From assembly GCA_964019425.1 (NCBI GenBank), contig OZ025790.1:1178001-1242000 (forward strand): 64,000 nucleotides of DNA, written 5' to 3'. Both the position numbers and the translations under genes were made by a program. The notes beneath the pieces are model-generated. The model was not told the DNA's origin, searched no databases, and saw only the letters and a program-made list of their open reading frames with translations. The first letter of the stretch is position 1; the number at the start of each line of letters is the position of its first letter. This DNA is from Flectonema sp. DT1601 (Eukaryota > Euglenozoa > Diplonemea > Diplonemida > Diplonemidae). Positions 47,923-59,297 of this stretch are shown in pieces.

Positions 47923-48637
47923 ACCAACTGACATATATCTTACTTACTAACTCAGACTAAGGCTGAGAAGGGCAAACGCGATGAGTAGGACAGGCCTGAC
48001 ACCGTAGTGTCCCCCTTGCTTTCTTCGCTGAAGAGGGCTGAGTAAGGGGAATGGTCCGAAGAAAGATTGTTTTTAATCTTAGCCCGAAACCAACTTGTTT
48101 GTTGTCCTACGGAATTTTGCTTTTTTTTGATTGACTGATAATTATTAATACTAACTCAGACTACGGTCACTCCCGTCTACGTAATGTAAACAACCCCTTT
48201 TGGTGGATCTGATTTCTTTCTTTCTGTCTTCGCTCAATGTATTGTTTCGAAGTATCTGCTGGTTAATTCCCTGTTTGCCTCACTTACCCTTTCTCAGGGA
48301 AGATTGGTGGATACTGAAAAAAAAAAAAGGAGAAGTTGGCCTGCCTTGGTTATACTTCTTAACTGCGCGATGAAGTAGTCCATTTCTGTGTAGTGTTTTT
48401 ATTAATTCAGCCTCGGAGGTGTCTTATTGGGTTTTGTGGTTTTTTCCCCTTGGTTTTTGATCCCAAAAGGAAAATTTTTTCTTTTTTGGATTATCGCAAA
48501 AAGTAACCCTGTTGTCATACCTTGTCGGGGGGAATAAGATTTGTTAATATGAAGAAAGGTCTTTTTCTATTTTTTTTTTTTCCCCCTTCTTTTCTTTACA
48601 ATTATTCTTTTGTCAAGGATATCTGCAAAACGATAAT
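47923..48637. other. Gap holding a retroposon copy
   Basis: Contains retroposon family 1 copy 2 (47960-48148, see separate entry), then AT-rich DNA. A pyrimidine-rich tract ends at TTTTGTCAAG (48617), 20 nt before the next ATG. No gene is seen. Confidence 0.6.
47945..48163 (+). mobile_element. Retroposon family 1, copy 2 (189 bp) with 15-bp target-site duplications
   Basis: The body is 47960-48148, flanked by TACTAACTCAGACTA at 47945-47959 and again at 48149-48163 without mismatch. It carries the same 3' blocks as the copy at 18998-19125: GGGGAATGGTCCGAAGAAAG, TAGCCCGAAAC, TTGTTTGTTGTC, T run, GATTGACTGATAATTATT. It also has an extra 5' part with hairpins such as GACACCGTAGTGTC, and AAGATTGTTTTTAATCTT. 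Perfect duplications suggest a recent insertion. It lies just after the kinase stop. No tRNA-like head is convincing, so it may be a SINE or a 5'-truncated LINE end. Confidence 0.8.
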
Positions 48638-51600
48638 ATGCTGCTGTTGATGTGGCTGCTCGCTGCGGGGTCGGCGCCTTTCACGTCACCAAAATCTCCT
48701 CCGATCCCTATCCAAATAACCGTACCTACAGAGCAATATTGTTCATCTTCAGTGGTTCCTGTTGTTGGAGATCCTGGATGGGTAGGTAGCGGTAATGAAA
48801 TAAACATTGTGGAGAATGGAACAGAATTTATAGTTAACTCCCCAAGAGTGCAACAATTATATATTAAATCGAATACTCAACCAGAGAGATTGATAAGAGA
48901 CTCAAGATACACTTTAACATTCACTATAGAAGTTAGCATTGCATCGGAATACGTAACATCACCGAAGTTGTTAGTTTGGAGGAATACACCAGCAGCAAGA
49001 GAACTGTTCGAAAGCTCGAATGCACCAACAGGAAATATTTCATCTGATTTGTCGGAACCTGAAATTAATATGAACGGACAACAAGATGTATTATCTGGAG
49101 GGATTCCCGCTACTTATTCTGTTCAATTTACTGCGACGGAATTGCTTGAGTCAGCTGAGCAATCGCTGTGGGTGTTTGTTTCGTTTATAACTTATCTCCC
49201 AACTGGTTTTAGGATAAAAATTTCTGACTGGTGTGTTACTAAGAACGGTTTAGTTCGAAACCCTCCCGAAGCACTTCCTTATTACAGCGAAGTGTTCGAA
49301 ATTTTGAATCCACCTAGACCTGAGGAGAAAAGTATGACTGAACAGATAAACTGTCCATTTAATGAGGAAGGAATCGATTCGTGGAGTACTCTTGAAGTAA
49401 CTGAGGAGCAGTTGGTTGTAAGACTTCCTGAAAATAAGCGAATCTTATTAAAGAAGGATGACGTACCTCCAGAAAAACGATTTGAACTAATTCAAGTCCC
49501 AGACACCTCTCAACTGATTTTCGCAGACGAGGAAATCACAATTACAGTCAGAGCTCTTTTAATTTATGGCAGGCTTCGTATTGGTGGTCCAGGATGTAGA
49601 TTACAGGGACCAATTAAAATAATATTTTGGGGAAAGCGAACTGATCCGGAATCGAACTTAGCCGGTTTTGGATCCAAAGGAATGGCAGCATTGGGTGTCT
49701 CAGCTCACGTTGATATGTATGGAAGACGATATTATCCTACCTGGACTCGTCTAGCAAGGATGGTAAGATCTGGTGATGACAGAGCTTACTTACAGAAACC
49801 AGTAAATTGGCATGTCGGACATGAAGTTGTTTTGACCACTACAGTATGGGATGACACAGATCAGGTACATCCACAACAAAATGAAGTTCATGTTATTAAA
49901 GCTGTAGGATCAGGTGGAACAGTTATTCAATTTGAAAAACCTGTGATGTACTCACACTATGCTGGAACTGAATATCAAGGTGAGATTGCTTTGTTAACCA
50001 GATCTGTTTCAATGGAAGGTGAACCCAGTCTTGATGGATTTGGGGGTCACAGCGTCGTATCTGGTGTACGAGGACGTTTTGCTGGAGTCGGAACAAGATA
50101 CATGGGACAGACAAATGTACTTGCGAAGTATCCATTTCATTTTCACCTGATTGGAAAGGATTCAGGTTCTTTAATATCTGATTGTGTTGCCAGAGATACG
50201 TACTTTAGATGTTACACAATTCATGGTACTAGTGGAGCTCTTGTTAACGAAAATATTGCATTTAATGTAACCGGAAACTGCATCTACATTGAGGACGGGG
50301 TAGAAGAAGACAACGTTTTCTCATACAACTTAGTCAGCTTTGTAAAACCAATTGGTGCTATTGCTCTTGAGTACGGTCAAGATTTTGTGATAGAATTGTC
50401 AGCATCTGGATTGGATAGTGAGGACAGAGTATTTCCTGCTGACGCGTCAGCATCCTGTTTCTACGTATCAAATGCTTACAATGAATTCATCGGAAATGTT
50501 GCTTCTGGTGGTTGGGTCGGTTACTCATTTCCATCACTCCCAACTTCTGTTGGGATCTATCAGAATGAGAGGCTAGTACAACCTCGATCTAGACCTGTAA
50601 AAAAGTTTTCAGGAAATACTTGCCATTCATCTTCATCATACGGCTCATCAATGGGTTGTATTTACGTCGGAAGTCTGCTTCACTATCAGGCAGATTCAAA
50701 ATTGCATTACACTTTCGAAAAGGTGTCTCGCTCGACTGTTTTAGAACCGGGGTTCTCATCTACTTCTCAGACTCCGGAGTTTATGAAATTTAACAACACG
50801 TTGATCTACGCAAACAGTCGAGGAGTCCTTCATTGGGGTACTAGAGTTGAGGTCACTGGATTTGAATTTCACGATGTTACCAACAGTCTGACTGTTTTAG
50901 GTGAGGCATGGGTCAATAATGGAATTATAAACAGCTACTCAAGTAATGTTGATGCTATGTTTAAGGATTATCATAGAGAAGGATTTCGGATGTACAATGA
51001 TTCATCTGCGAGGATTATTATTAGCAACGTTGAATTTCGTAATTACAACTCTCGTGTTTGCAAGTCAGATTCTCTTCCTCAGACTCCAGGTTCAACTTTT
51101 CAAGAATCAGCTTGCACACCAACAGGTAACATTTCATTAAATTTTAATGCTGTTTGGTTGTCTTCATTCACATCCGATGCCAAACCGTCCCATAATGCCG
51201 CAGCCATGAATATCTCATTCTCTGACATAGATTACGAAAGTCTGATTTCGTTTAAAATCGCGAATACTGGTATGTTGTCATAACCTCTCCCTTCTAATTT
51301 CCATTCACAGAAGACAATAATAAATAAAAACACTCAGGTACTTCAAGAATGTTTAATATGGTTGACTACGATGGGTCAGCTACACTAGAAGGACGACCTA
51401 CGATTGTGGGTTCGAACTTAGAGTGGTGGAATATTTGCAGTGATTGCAGATTTGAACCTAGTTGGTCAGTCTGGCTTTGCCCTAAGAAACCAGCTGCAGA
51501 GGGGGAGACCGTTTTTGAGGAGCGAGAAGTAATATATGCCAACATCCAAACACCTGATATTTCTGAAACAAACGGAGGTCTCAACGGAGAATGCAAAGGC

Positions 51601-52302
51601 ACTGATGGAGACTACAGTAACTGTGATGTTGGTACCGTAACACTTTGGGGTAATGATCCAAACAGAAGTATGAGAATATCATCAAATCCTGGTTTAACTG
51701 GAATTTCAGGTAGTGGTTGGCATCTTCAACTAGATGCTGGTGCTGCAAAGTACCTAACAATCCAACCTGCTCAGGTTCCAACAGGTGTTTCTTTCAGACT
51801 ATCGGTAGCATACCCTGTCGGTACTACTTTTACGATTACTGGTTCTCATTCAGATATCAGTGACGTGGTATTCACAGAGTCAAGTTCTCTTGAGCAGTTT
51901 CTTCAGGATCGTGTTGGTAGTAGTTATTTCTTTGATGGTAATTTATTATTCTTATCGCCTTCATTGCCGAGTAGTTTACGTACCGTGGGATTCAATCGTT
52001 CTGGTACCGTTATTGAAGCGATGCAGATGGGTTATGTAATTCATGTGCGAGCTTCTTGTAATTCCAATTCTCAAGGGTTTTGTGATTCGACACCAAGAAA
52101 TGTCATTCCGACATGGAATGTGTCTTGTCCAGTGAAACCTGTCTCAACTGGTCCTGTTGTTATTCCTTCTTCTTCACCAAGCCCTCCAGCAACTTCAACA
52201 CCAACAGTTGGGATTGCTGATAATTATAATAAAGGGGACGCATCATCCCCAACAATCACAATGTTCATGTTGATATCGCTAGTCTCTTGGGTGGTGTTGT
52301 GA
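48638..52302 (+). CDS. G8-domain/parallel beta-helix surface protein (CEMIP/PKHD1L1-like) with GPI-like tail
   Basis: Exons are 48638-51269 and 51338-52302, with a 68-bp intron in phase 1 (GTATGT donor, CACTCAG acceptor), encoding 1198 residues. A signal peptide (MLLLMWLLAAGSA) leads to an unrecognised N-terminal half. G8-type sequence follows at about 280-400, with the hallmark YGRRYYPTWTRLAR and VGHEVVLTTT. Then come right-handed beta-helix repeats (LLTRSVSMEG, KYPFHFHLIG, IEDGVEEDNVF) as in CEMIP, TMEM2 and fibrocystin-L. The C-terminus is a Ser/Pro/Thr stalk then a short hydrophobic end (TITMFMLISLVSWVVL) with no cytosolic tail, typical of a GPI-anchor signal. Some animal relatives depolymerise hyaluronan. 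Polysaccharide binding or cleavage here is inferred. Confidence 0.85.
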
Positions 52303-53091
52303 TTCCTGTCTAACTAATTTCTACTCGGGGTAAGCCGAGAGCAGGGTCTGCGGAAGGACCCGCTCTTAAGACTCGCTCTCTCCAGTTCGATGCCTGGCAA
52401 TCGTGTGTTAATTGCCGGATGTGTACAGTAGTGCATTATTTTCCGTTCTTTTTTTCTCTTTTTTTTCTTTTCTTTTCGCCTTCTGCGATGTTCTCAATGA
52501 ACTAATAATACAATGCTGACAGTTTATATTTAATTTTTTTTTTTTGGCTTTCTGAAATAAAGAAAACACACACAGGTTCTGCAACGTGTAACATCGACAC
52601 TGCATTACTGGCTATATATTTGTGTTATTATTTTTTAGTAGACTCACTCAAGCAGTTGTATGATTTCTGCATCACATGTTTTTTTTCTTCTTTTGTATGT
52701 ATGTCAGGGTTGGCGCATGAATACAAGTTATTCTTCACCTTGACAGAATTACTCATGCGGTACGTTTATTATATTCCTCAATTTTTTTTTTATACATAAA
52801 TTCTTTCAGTAATTTGTCTCAAATTAATTTCCTTTTTTCCTTTTTTTTTTTTTTTTTTCCATTTGCGTGACTACGGCTGTATAAACAAACCCACACACAT
52901 CGTTATTTACTTTTATGAGAATCGTTTAGGTAAAACAGACGACTGTTTACGTCGGGTTTATATTAATATGTTCATAGAGTTGTGTGAGTGAAATGCAAAC
53001 CGGTAGGCTTCGGTTATCACATCACTGTTATTTATTAGGAAAATCTTTTCGTTGTTTCAGGGAATACAGCTGTGTTTTTTTCGGTTGTTTG

Positions 53092-53133
<42 letters not shown>

Positions 53134-54336
53134 ATATTATCCGAACAACCTTTCATGGTGTAGTCATAATAAGGCCGATTTCTCTCTTATTTCTTTTTTT
53201 TGTTTCCCCCCCTCTTCTTGAAATTGTTTTTTTATTTTTTTATAATTTTTTTTTTTTGCAAACTTGTATAACGTACGGCTCAATTCAGATTATCATCACG
53301 TCTAATTGCCTCAGACGCCATTTAGTAGTCCGGCGCAGTTATGACCATAAACTGACTGTCATCTTACCTGATCCTTTTGTTTTCGTTTCTTACTAGTCAT
53401 AAGGCTGTGCTGCTCACTTGTTGTGGTCCTTTTATAAAGCTTTCGGTAGGGTGAACGATCCTCGGTACTATTCTGGGGTATTTTCTATTTTTCGTGGCGT
53501 GTGGGCATATGGCACATATATGGTCGTATTATAAAGAAAGATGCTGTACATGGAATATATATATTTTTTTTTTCACCTTCCCCCCGATCATTTCTCGTTG
53601 TATTTTTCTTTAGTTGTTTTCAACCTGGGAGTCGATTACATCCAGCGGAAGCTATAAAACTACATTCTTCGTGATTGGATCTCGCTACCCAGACCCCCCC
53701 TCGTATACCTACACTAACATTACCTTTAGTCAACTGTATCTCAGAACTAATGTTAAATTATCGTTATGTTGTTTATGATACAAAACATTTGTATTTTACG
53801 TACAAACTCGAACAGTTAACCCCCCTCGTAGTCATCAGTTTTTGTATTTTGCTTACTAGTAACCTAGAAAGGTTTTTTAAGTTGTTTGTTGTGTTCTGCT
53901 AATTTTTTTGATTTAATTCTTTTTAAGTGACTGATTCATATTAGTACTGACTGACTTAACTAAAAGGGGTTGAGGGGGGGGAGTGAATTATTTATCCTGC
54001 AAAGGTATGCTCTCTTGGCTACTGGTCACTGTTATTGTTTGTTATATTCTTAGGCAAAGATTATTTTTAAAAAATATATCAGTTGGATATGTGTGATAAA
54101 AAGAATATTGCAGCGAATAAGTGTGTCTTTTATAGTGTGGAAACCTTTCAATGTAATTCTCACTTTATTCAATAAGTTTTTATGAATGGAAGCTACAAAG
54201 TCTCACGGTTGCTGGCAGCGATGTAACTGTTACCCTGTTGAGTTTTTCCCTGATTTTTTGGATTTTTTTCTTAGACTTCGTAAATAAGATAAATAAATAA
54301 AAGTTTTTACAACTGCTTTTTTTTTTTTTTCTTTTT

Positions 54337-54466
54337 ATCTCGAAGACATGTTTTGCGAGCGAAAGAGAATTGTGGCAGCGTAACGTTAAAACCCTTTACT
54401 TTGTAGGCTTGTTTCTGGAGGCGCACAAACAAAAGCAAAGTACGAGAATTATTTAGTGAGGTGCCG
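54337..54466 (-). repeat. Retroposon-like repeat family 2, copy 1 (130 bp)
   Basis: This stretch matches 60429-60556 in inverted orientation at roughly 90% identity by eye. Read on the minus strand it starts CGGCACCTCACTAAATAA and ends CGAGAT followed by a long A run (T run on the + strand). A poly-A 3' end suggests a retroposon such as a SINE. No target-site duplication is visible. Confidence 0.7.
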
Positions 54467-55514
54467 TTTTCTTTTTTTCTTTGCCTCTAAGTTTCCGTCA
54501 TCAACTCAAAAAAGTTTCTGATTTGACAAATTATTTTTGTGTATTTTCATTTGTTAAGTTTATTATTTCAGGTTGATTGATGCAATTCTTTTTATCCCTC
54601 TACTCCTTAGTTGGTTTTTGTTTTTTGTTTTTTTGTTCGGACAAGTGCATTTAGAGAGACTGCCTTTTATGTCAGCCAATCGCGCTAGCAGTCGGTGCTC
54701 TTTGTGAAATATTAACACCTTCAGAAAGGTTATTCTTGTTGTTGCCGAAACTCGTGGGTACACCAACTCATATATTCGAACAACACAGACGAAGAAATCA
54801 GAATTCACCGTTTTTTTTAATTAGTTTCTTCCGCAGATATTGAATTACGTCAGAGAAAAGACCCGGTTTTTTTTCTTCTTATTTTTTTTTTCTTCCATTT
54901 TTTTCCATTTCAAATGTCTTTTATTGTGAGCTTGCAGCACTTCTTTGCGCTCAAAAGCAGCGCGCCGTGGCTACTCTCTAACATTCAATTCATTAGCTCT
55001 GTTTTTCGCTTGTGGGTTCGTATAGTTAAACTAAGGCGGATGTTTGCTTATTTTTCTCTTCTTTTCTTTCTTCCATTCCCCTGCATTGTCATCATGCACA
55101 GATATGCAATTTTCATGGGGCTGTTGGTTACCGGTCCTGGTCGTGGCGGGACGGATGCTTTCGAGGAGGGGTGTGTGTTTGTAGCGTGATTTTAGGAGTG
55201 TGGGGAAGTCTTTAGTGACCGGCAGGGGTTACAATAGAGAGACAAAATACTTTTGTGCCTTGCGGGTTTTCAACAAACTACCTCTCCTTTTTTTCTTCTT
55301 CTTTTTTTTCCCATAGCGGAATGGTTAAATTTTCACAGAATGTTTAGTTTTTCACCGTATCAACAAGAACATGCTGTTCTTGTTGTGTTGTGAACTAAGC
55401 CCCTCTTGTTGTTTTAATAGACGCTCTCTGCTTTGTTCATATTATTGATGTAACATTGTCGGAGATGCTGCGCATTGTAAGCAGTTGAGATATTTTAATT
55501 TATTTATGTTCCTA

Positions 55515-55570
55515 CCTCCCCTTCAAGTTGCTTTATATTTAATCACAGTATCAAGTTATCTCCCCCCCTT
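55515..55570. repeat. C-rich dispersed repeat, copy 2
   Basis: Same orientation and block order as 33582-33670: CCTCCCC, TTCAAGTTGCTTT, ATTTAAT, TATCAAGTTA, then a C run. Boundaries are approximate. Confidence 0.45.
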
Positions 55571-56237
55571 TATTTTTTTGCGACTGGCCGTAAAAACAAG
55601 TAACGTCAGGCGAAACGTAACCCTGTTTTAAACTTTCGCAGTGTAATTCGGTTGTGGTTTTGTGCAATCTCACAGACCTTTTTGTTTTTTTGATTATAAA
55701 GTGTTGGCAACACATTTCCTGTTTTTAGCTTTCGGTGTAGCTCGTTCAATAATGACAATGGTGACAATGTATGAGGAATGTACGAGAAGCATTGCCTTTG
55801 AATCATTGAGCATTGGCTGCTTGCTCCCCAACTCCTTTTCTAATATACGGATGGAATGAAGCCTGTTGGTGTTGTTATGATACGCTGTAGTGGAACCTGT
55901 CCATTCTGCCTTCACTTTTTTTACTTCTCTCACCCCTCTCCCCATTTTGTTTTCCCTTTTTAGGGTTCTTTCCCTTAAGAATTAAAATTTGTTTCTTATT
56001 TGTAATATCTGGTTTCTCTTTTATGGTTCTTTCTGTTCTATCTTTTTTTTTGCCGGGTCTTTGCCCGAATGCTGTGTCTGCTGTCAAACATGGACGGTCA
56101 GTCGCGGACTATTCTGTTTCTCTTTTTTTTTTTTTTTTCTTTCCTCAGTTCTGGTATTGTTTCGGGATATTTTATGGCTGAAGACGTCATTTTCAAGGGA
56201 GGGACTTGGGTAAATAATTCAAGGTTAACACGCAACC

Positions 56238-56343
56238 ATTAGACATGAATCATGAATTCCGCCCACACAAAACCGCATGCTTCAAATAAACTACCAGAGA
56301 AGGAAATGCTGTCAAGTCAAATTGACCCGGGGACCACGCGCAC
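56238..56343 (-). repeat. Dispersed repeat family 3, copy 2
   Basis: Inverted relative to 33697-33790. The block 56294-56343 and the end block 56238-56253 are both conserved, while the sequence between them is unrelated. This copy lacks the 25-bp exon-like insert. Confidence 0.65.
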
Positions 56344-56728
56344 CCTTGCCCTGCATAGGGTGCAATGGCCCTTGGGGAGGATTCTTACTTTCCCCCCCCT
56401 TCACAATCTGTATTTCTTCTTTTACTACCAATACGCAAATCAAAATGTAACAAAAATAGTAAATTAAAAGAACGGCCACGGATTGAACCAGTGACGACAA
56501 TAGATAGTGAACCTGTATTGGATCCTTACTTTTTTTTTTTTTTTTTTTTCTTGTTGAGTGTTTCTCCCTCTTTTTTGTTAATACTATAATTGCTTAGGCG
56601 CTGCCCACGGAAACTGATTGCGCTGTGAGGTGCGGTGCGTACAGAGGGTTTGAATCACCCCATCTACTGCGCTAAGATGCCCTTACTGAAAAAAAAAAGT
56701 ATTAGGGGGGGGACTTACTTACATATTC

Positions 56729-56770
56729 CTAGGCAGCAGTGCCCTCTATGGCCACCGCATTGCTGCCTGG
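56729..56770. repeat. Short inverted repeat (14-bp arms)
   Basis: AGGCAGCAGTGC and GCATTGCTGCCT face each other across a 14-base loop, with one mismatch in the 12-bp core. It could fold as a hairpin, or be the joined ends of a small transposon. Confidence 0.6.
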
Positions 56771-56934
56771 ATGAACAATGCCTCGATGGCAAATCTTCGC
56801 CTTATTAGTGCTGGAGATCGATACAGTGGTTCTTCTCAGTTACTCTCCGTGATAAACCAGCCTTCTGTGAGGGAGTTTGTCAAGAATTCCCGACAAAACG
56901 GTATTTCAATAGTGGAACAAAGTGAGGGAGAAGG

Positions 56935-56965
<31 letters not shown>

Positions 56966-57404
56966 AACTATTCGGATTAGCCAATGATTTCGATATAACT
57001 CGAACAGAATGCTGTCTCACTGGAGACAAGTCATGGCCATAAGAAATATCGGCTTTGATTCTGAATAGTTTCTGCTCCGACCACGTCGTACAAAAAAAAA
57101 AAAAAAAAAAAAAACTTTCTGCGCGTGTGTACCTGTTGCATGGCTGACTTTTAAGCAGCAGTAGAAAGTGACGCGTGCTCACCCACAAAGTATTGTGAAG
57201 ATATATGTATAAGTATGTGAAGATATAGAGTGATATACTTTTTTTTTTTAAAAAAAATATTAAATAATATCAATTTGGTTTATTTTAACAGGACTCACAC
57301 AATAAGAAATCGTCATTCATACGTAAAAGTGTCCAGTAGTAAATAGTCGAAAGTAAATATTATTTTTTTCTTTGCAGTACCTCTCTCACTCCCCCTCTAC
57401 GAAG

Positions 57405-58967
57405 ATGAATACTAGAGGAATTATTACGATCACATCCCTGTTTCTCATGGTGATGTTGTTATGGTTGGGTTCTGGTACGCAAAATCCAAAATGCGCTGCG
57501 AAATCAGAGTGTCCTGTGTGCCCAGCAACCCCAGCTGTTTCAGCAGCTGTTGTATCGCAACCGCAGCCGGTTGCGGCATCAACAACTCGTGAAGTTTATT
57601 CTCCTCAAGAGACATTTTATACTCCCTATGAGCTATACGTACTTCCAGAGGATAGAGCAAGTGCCATGGTCGCTGAATCTGACATATCAGGTCGTACTCT
57701 GTGGTGGTCTCTTGACGCTATTCATTCAATGAGACCACTCGTTTTCAATGCAGACAAAACTGTTCATGACCAAACAGGATGGTATCAAGGAGATAATGCC
57801 TTAAAGACTTGGTCAGTTGAGAATAATAAAATCATGATTGCAAAGCAGAATGGTAAATTCCTTACCTTAAAAAAGGTCAATCCCGTAGCACCAGATCAGT
57901 CAGACCTTATTCTTGTTCAGGATGTCAATCCTAACTTTGAGATTGGAACAGGAAAGTATGCTCCAGAAGTTGGAAGATCTCCACATCCTCTTTGTAAGTC
58001 GGGATGGGTTCATGGATCTGGTAACAGTTGTTATAGACTTGTTAAACGTGGTCCAGATTTTTGTAAAAAACTAGACCAGTCATCAACATCTACCGTTGAG
58101 TTAAAAACTGACATCACAATAATCCAAAACATCCTTCGCAGACAACGTCGAATGTTCGCCGTAGCAGCTGACACAAACCAAAAAATATCCGTTGATAAAT
58201 CTGACTTTGAGACGTACTCACCTTCAGATGAAATCCCTACTTATGTCTGCAGTATAAAGAAACATACCGACCGTAGTCTACCCAGTGATATTGACAGTAA
58301 GAGGCAAGCATACTCACAGGCTCTACCTGTCGGTGCCCATGAAATCTTCCCACATGCGCTGCTCAATACAAGAGAAGGCCTCGGTGATCTTTTGGAAATT
58401 GAGGATTTCAAAACAGCGATTGAGATTGGAGTTCAAAGCGGTGCATTTTCTGACAAAATATTAAGATCTTGGAAATCAGTTGAGAAGTACCATTTAGTTG
58501 ACCCTTGGGAGACACAACGCAATTACGAAGACGTCGCTAACGTTGGTCAGTCAGAACAGGATAAGTTGATGAACTATGTTAGAGATCGATTCTCTATTTA
58601 TGAGGGAAGAGTTATTCAAATTAGAAAGTATTCTCAAGATGCTGTTTCTATGTTTGAAAATGGATCGATTGATTTTATTTTCGTTGATGCTCGACACGAC
58701 TACAGCGCTGTCTTAGAAGACATCACTCTGTACTGGCCAAAGTGTCGTAAGGGAGGTATTATGGCGGGTCATGATTATTTATATGCTGCTGAAGCAGCTA
58801 AAACAAACCAGAAATGGCAAATTCAAGGAGACGGTTCGTCACACATTGGAGGTCCTCGTATGGCTGCTGAACACTTTGCGTCATCAGTTGGAAGAGAGCT
58901 GACGATTACTAGAGAGATGCCGACGTGGAATGGTGTAGCCTTTAGATCGTGGTTAATAAGATGTTAA
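57405..58967 (+). CDS. Secretory-pathway methyltransferase-24-type enzyme with C-type-lectin-like domain
   Basis: Start at ATG 57405, 28 nt after a TTTCTTTGCAG acceptor; 520 residues. An N-terminal signal anchor (ITITSLFLMVMLLWLG) places the rest in the lumen. A middle region at about 195-285 shows C-type-lectin-like features: CKSGWVHGSGNSCYRLV, a FCKKL helix, and a closing YVCSI. The C-terminal 200 residues form a class I SAM-dependent methyltransferase of the Methyltransf_24 type: AIEIGVQSGAFS (motif I), YHLVDPW, IDFIFVDARHDYSAVLED and GGIMAGHDY. Relatives methylate sugars in bacteria and protists, so lumenal O-methylation of glycans targeted by the lectin-like part is plausible. Substrate is unknown. 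The lectin call is less certain than the methyltransferase. Confidence 0.82.
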   Translation: MNTRGIITITSLFLMVMLLWLGSGTQNPKCAAKSECPVCPATPAVSAAVVSQPQPVAASTTREVYSPQETFYTPYELYVLPEDRASAMVAESDISGRTLWWSLDAIHSMRPLVFNADKTVHDQTGWYQGDNALKTWSVENNKIMIAKQNGKFLTLKKVNPVAPDQSDLILVQDVNPNFEIGTGKYAPEVGRSPHPLCKSGWVHGSGNSCYRLVKRGPDFCKKLDQSSTSTVELKTDITIIQNILRRQRRMFAVAADTNQKISVDKSDFETYSPSDEIPTYVCSIKKHTDRSLPSDIDSKRQAYSQALPVGAHEIFPHALLNTREGLGDLLEIEDFKTAIEIGVQSGAFSDKILRSWKSVEKYHLVDPWETQRNYEDVANVGQSEQDKLMNYVRDRFSIYEGRVIQIRKYSQDAVSMFENGSIDFIFVDARHDYSAVLEDITLYWPKCRKGGIMAGHDYLYAAEAAKTNQKWQIQGDGSSHIGGPRMAAEHFASSVGRELTITREMPTWNGVAFRSWLIRC

Positions 58968-59266
58968 GAAATTATTTTGAATGGGTGAAAGCATTAGGTG
59001 CAGACACGGAACATTGGTGAATCTCGGTTTCCCTTTTTTTTTTATCCCCCCTCCCATGAATTTTTTTACCTATGAAAAACAACTTTAAGTGGTTGGTGGA
59101 ATATTGAAGGCACACCTGATCCTCTCGGTCGCACCAAATTACTCAGAGTGTTCTCACAGTATTTAGCCGTCTAGGTTAGTTGACTCCTTTATTGGTGTCT
59201 AAGGCCATTCCTTGACGACCCAGTGAGACTATCATGTTATTTTTTTTTTCACGATTTGTGTTGGTA

Positions 59267-59297
<31 letters not shown>

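Larger units (their letters stand above)
52303..57404. other. Gene-poor 5.1 kb stretch
   Basis: No gene is supported. It holds a GTTCGATGCC tRNA-arm-like word at about 52396, T and A runs, repeat copies at 54337-54466, 55515-55570 and 56238-56343, and an inverted repeat at 56729-56770. Short ORFs at 55662-55859 and 56771-56980 look weakly protein-like but have no other support. A TTTCTTTGCAG acceptor at 57376 closes the gap. Confidence 0.55.

Noticed and set aside
48055-48100. Hammerhead-ribozyme-like words (CCGAAGA and CGAAAC around a hairpin) in retroposon family 1
   Set aside because: The conserved U of CUGANGA is C in both copies, and the required third helix and cleavage site are not evident.
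52330-52420. tRNA-like GTTCGATGCC word
   Set aside because: No cloverleaf can be drawn around it.
55662-55859. 65-codon ORF in the gene-poor stretch
   Set aside because: It starts at TTG or an internal ATG, with no domain, intron or acceptor support.
56771-56980. ORF ending in poly-Lys from an A run
   Set aside because: Coding character is weak and the tail is a homopolymer.
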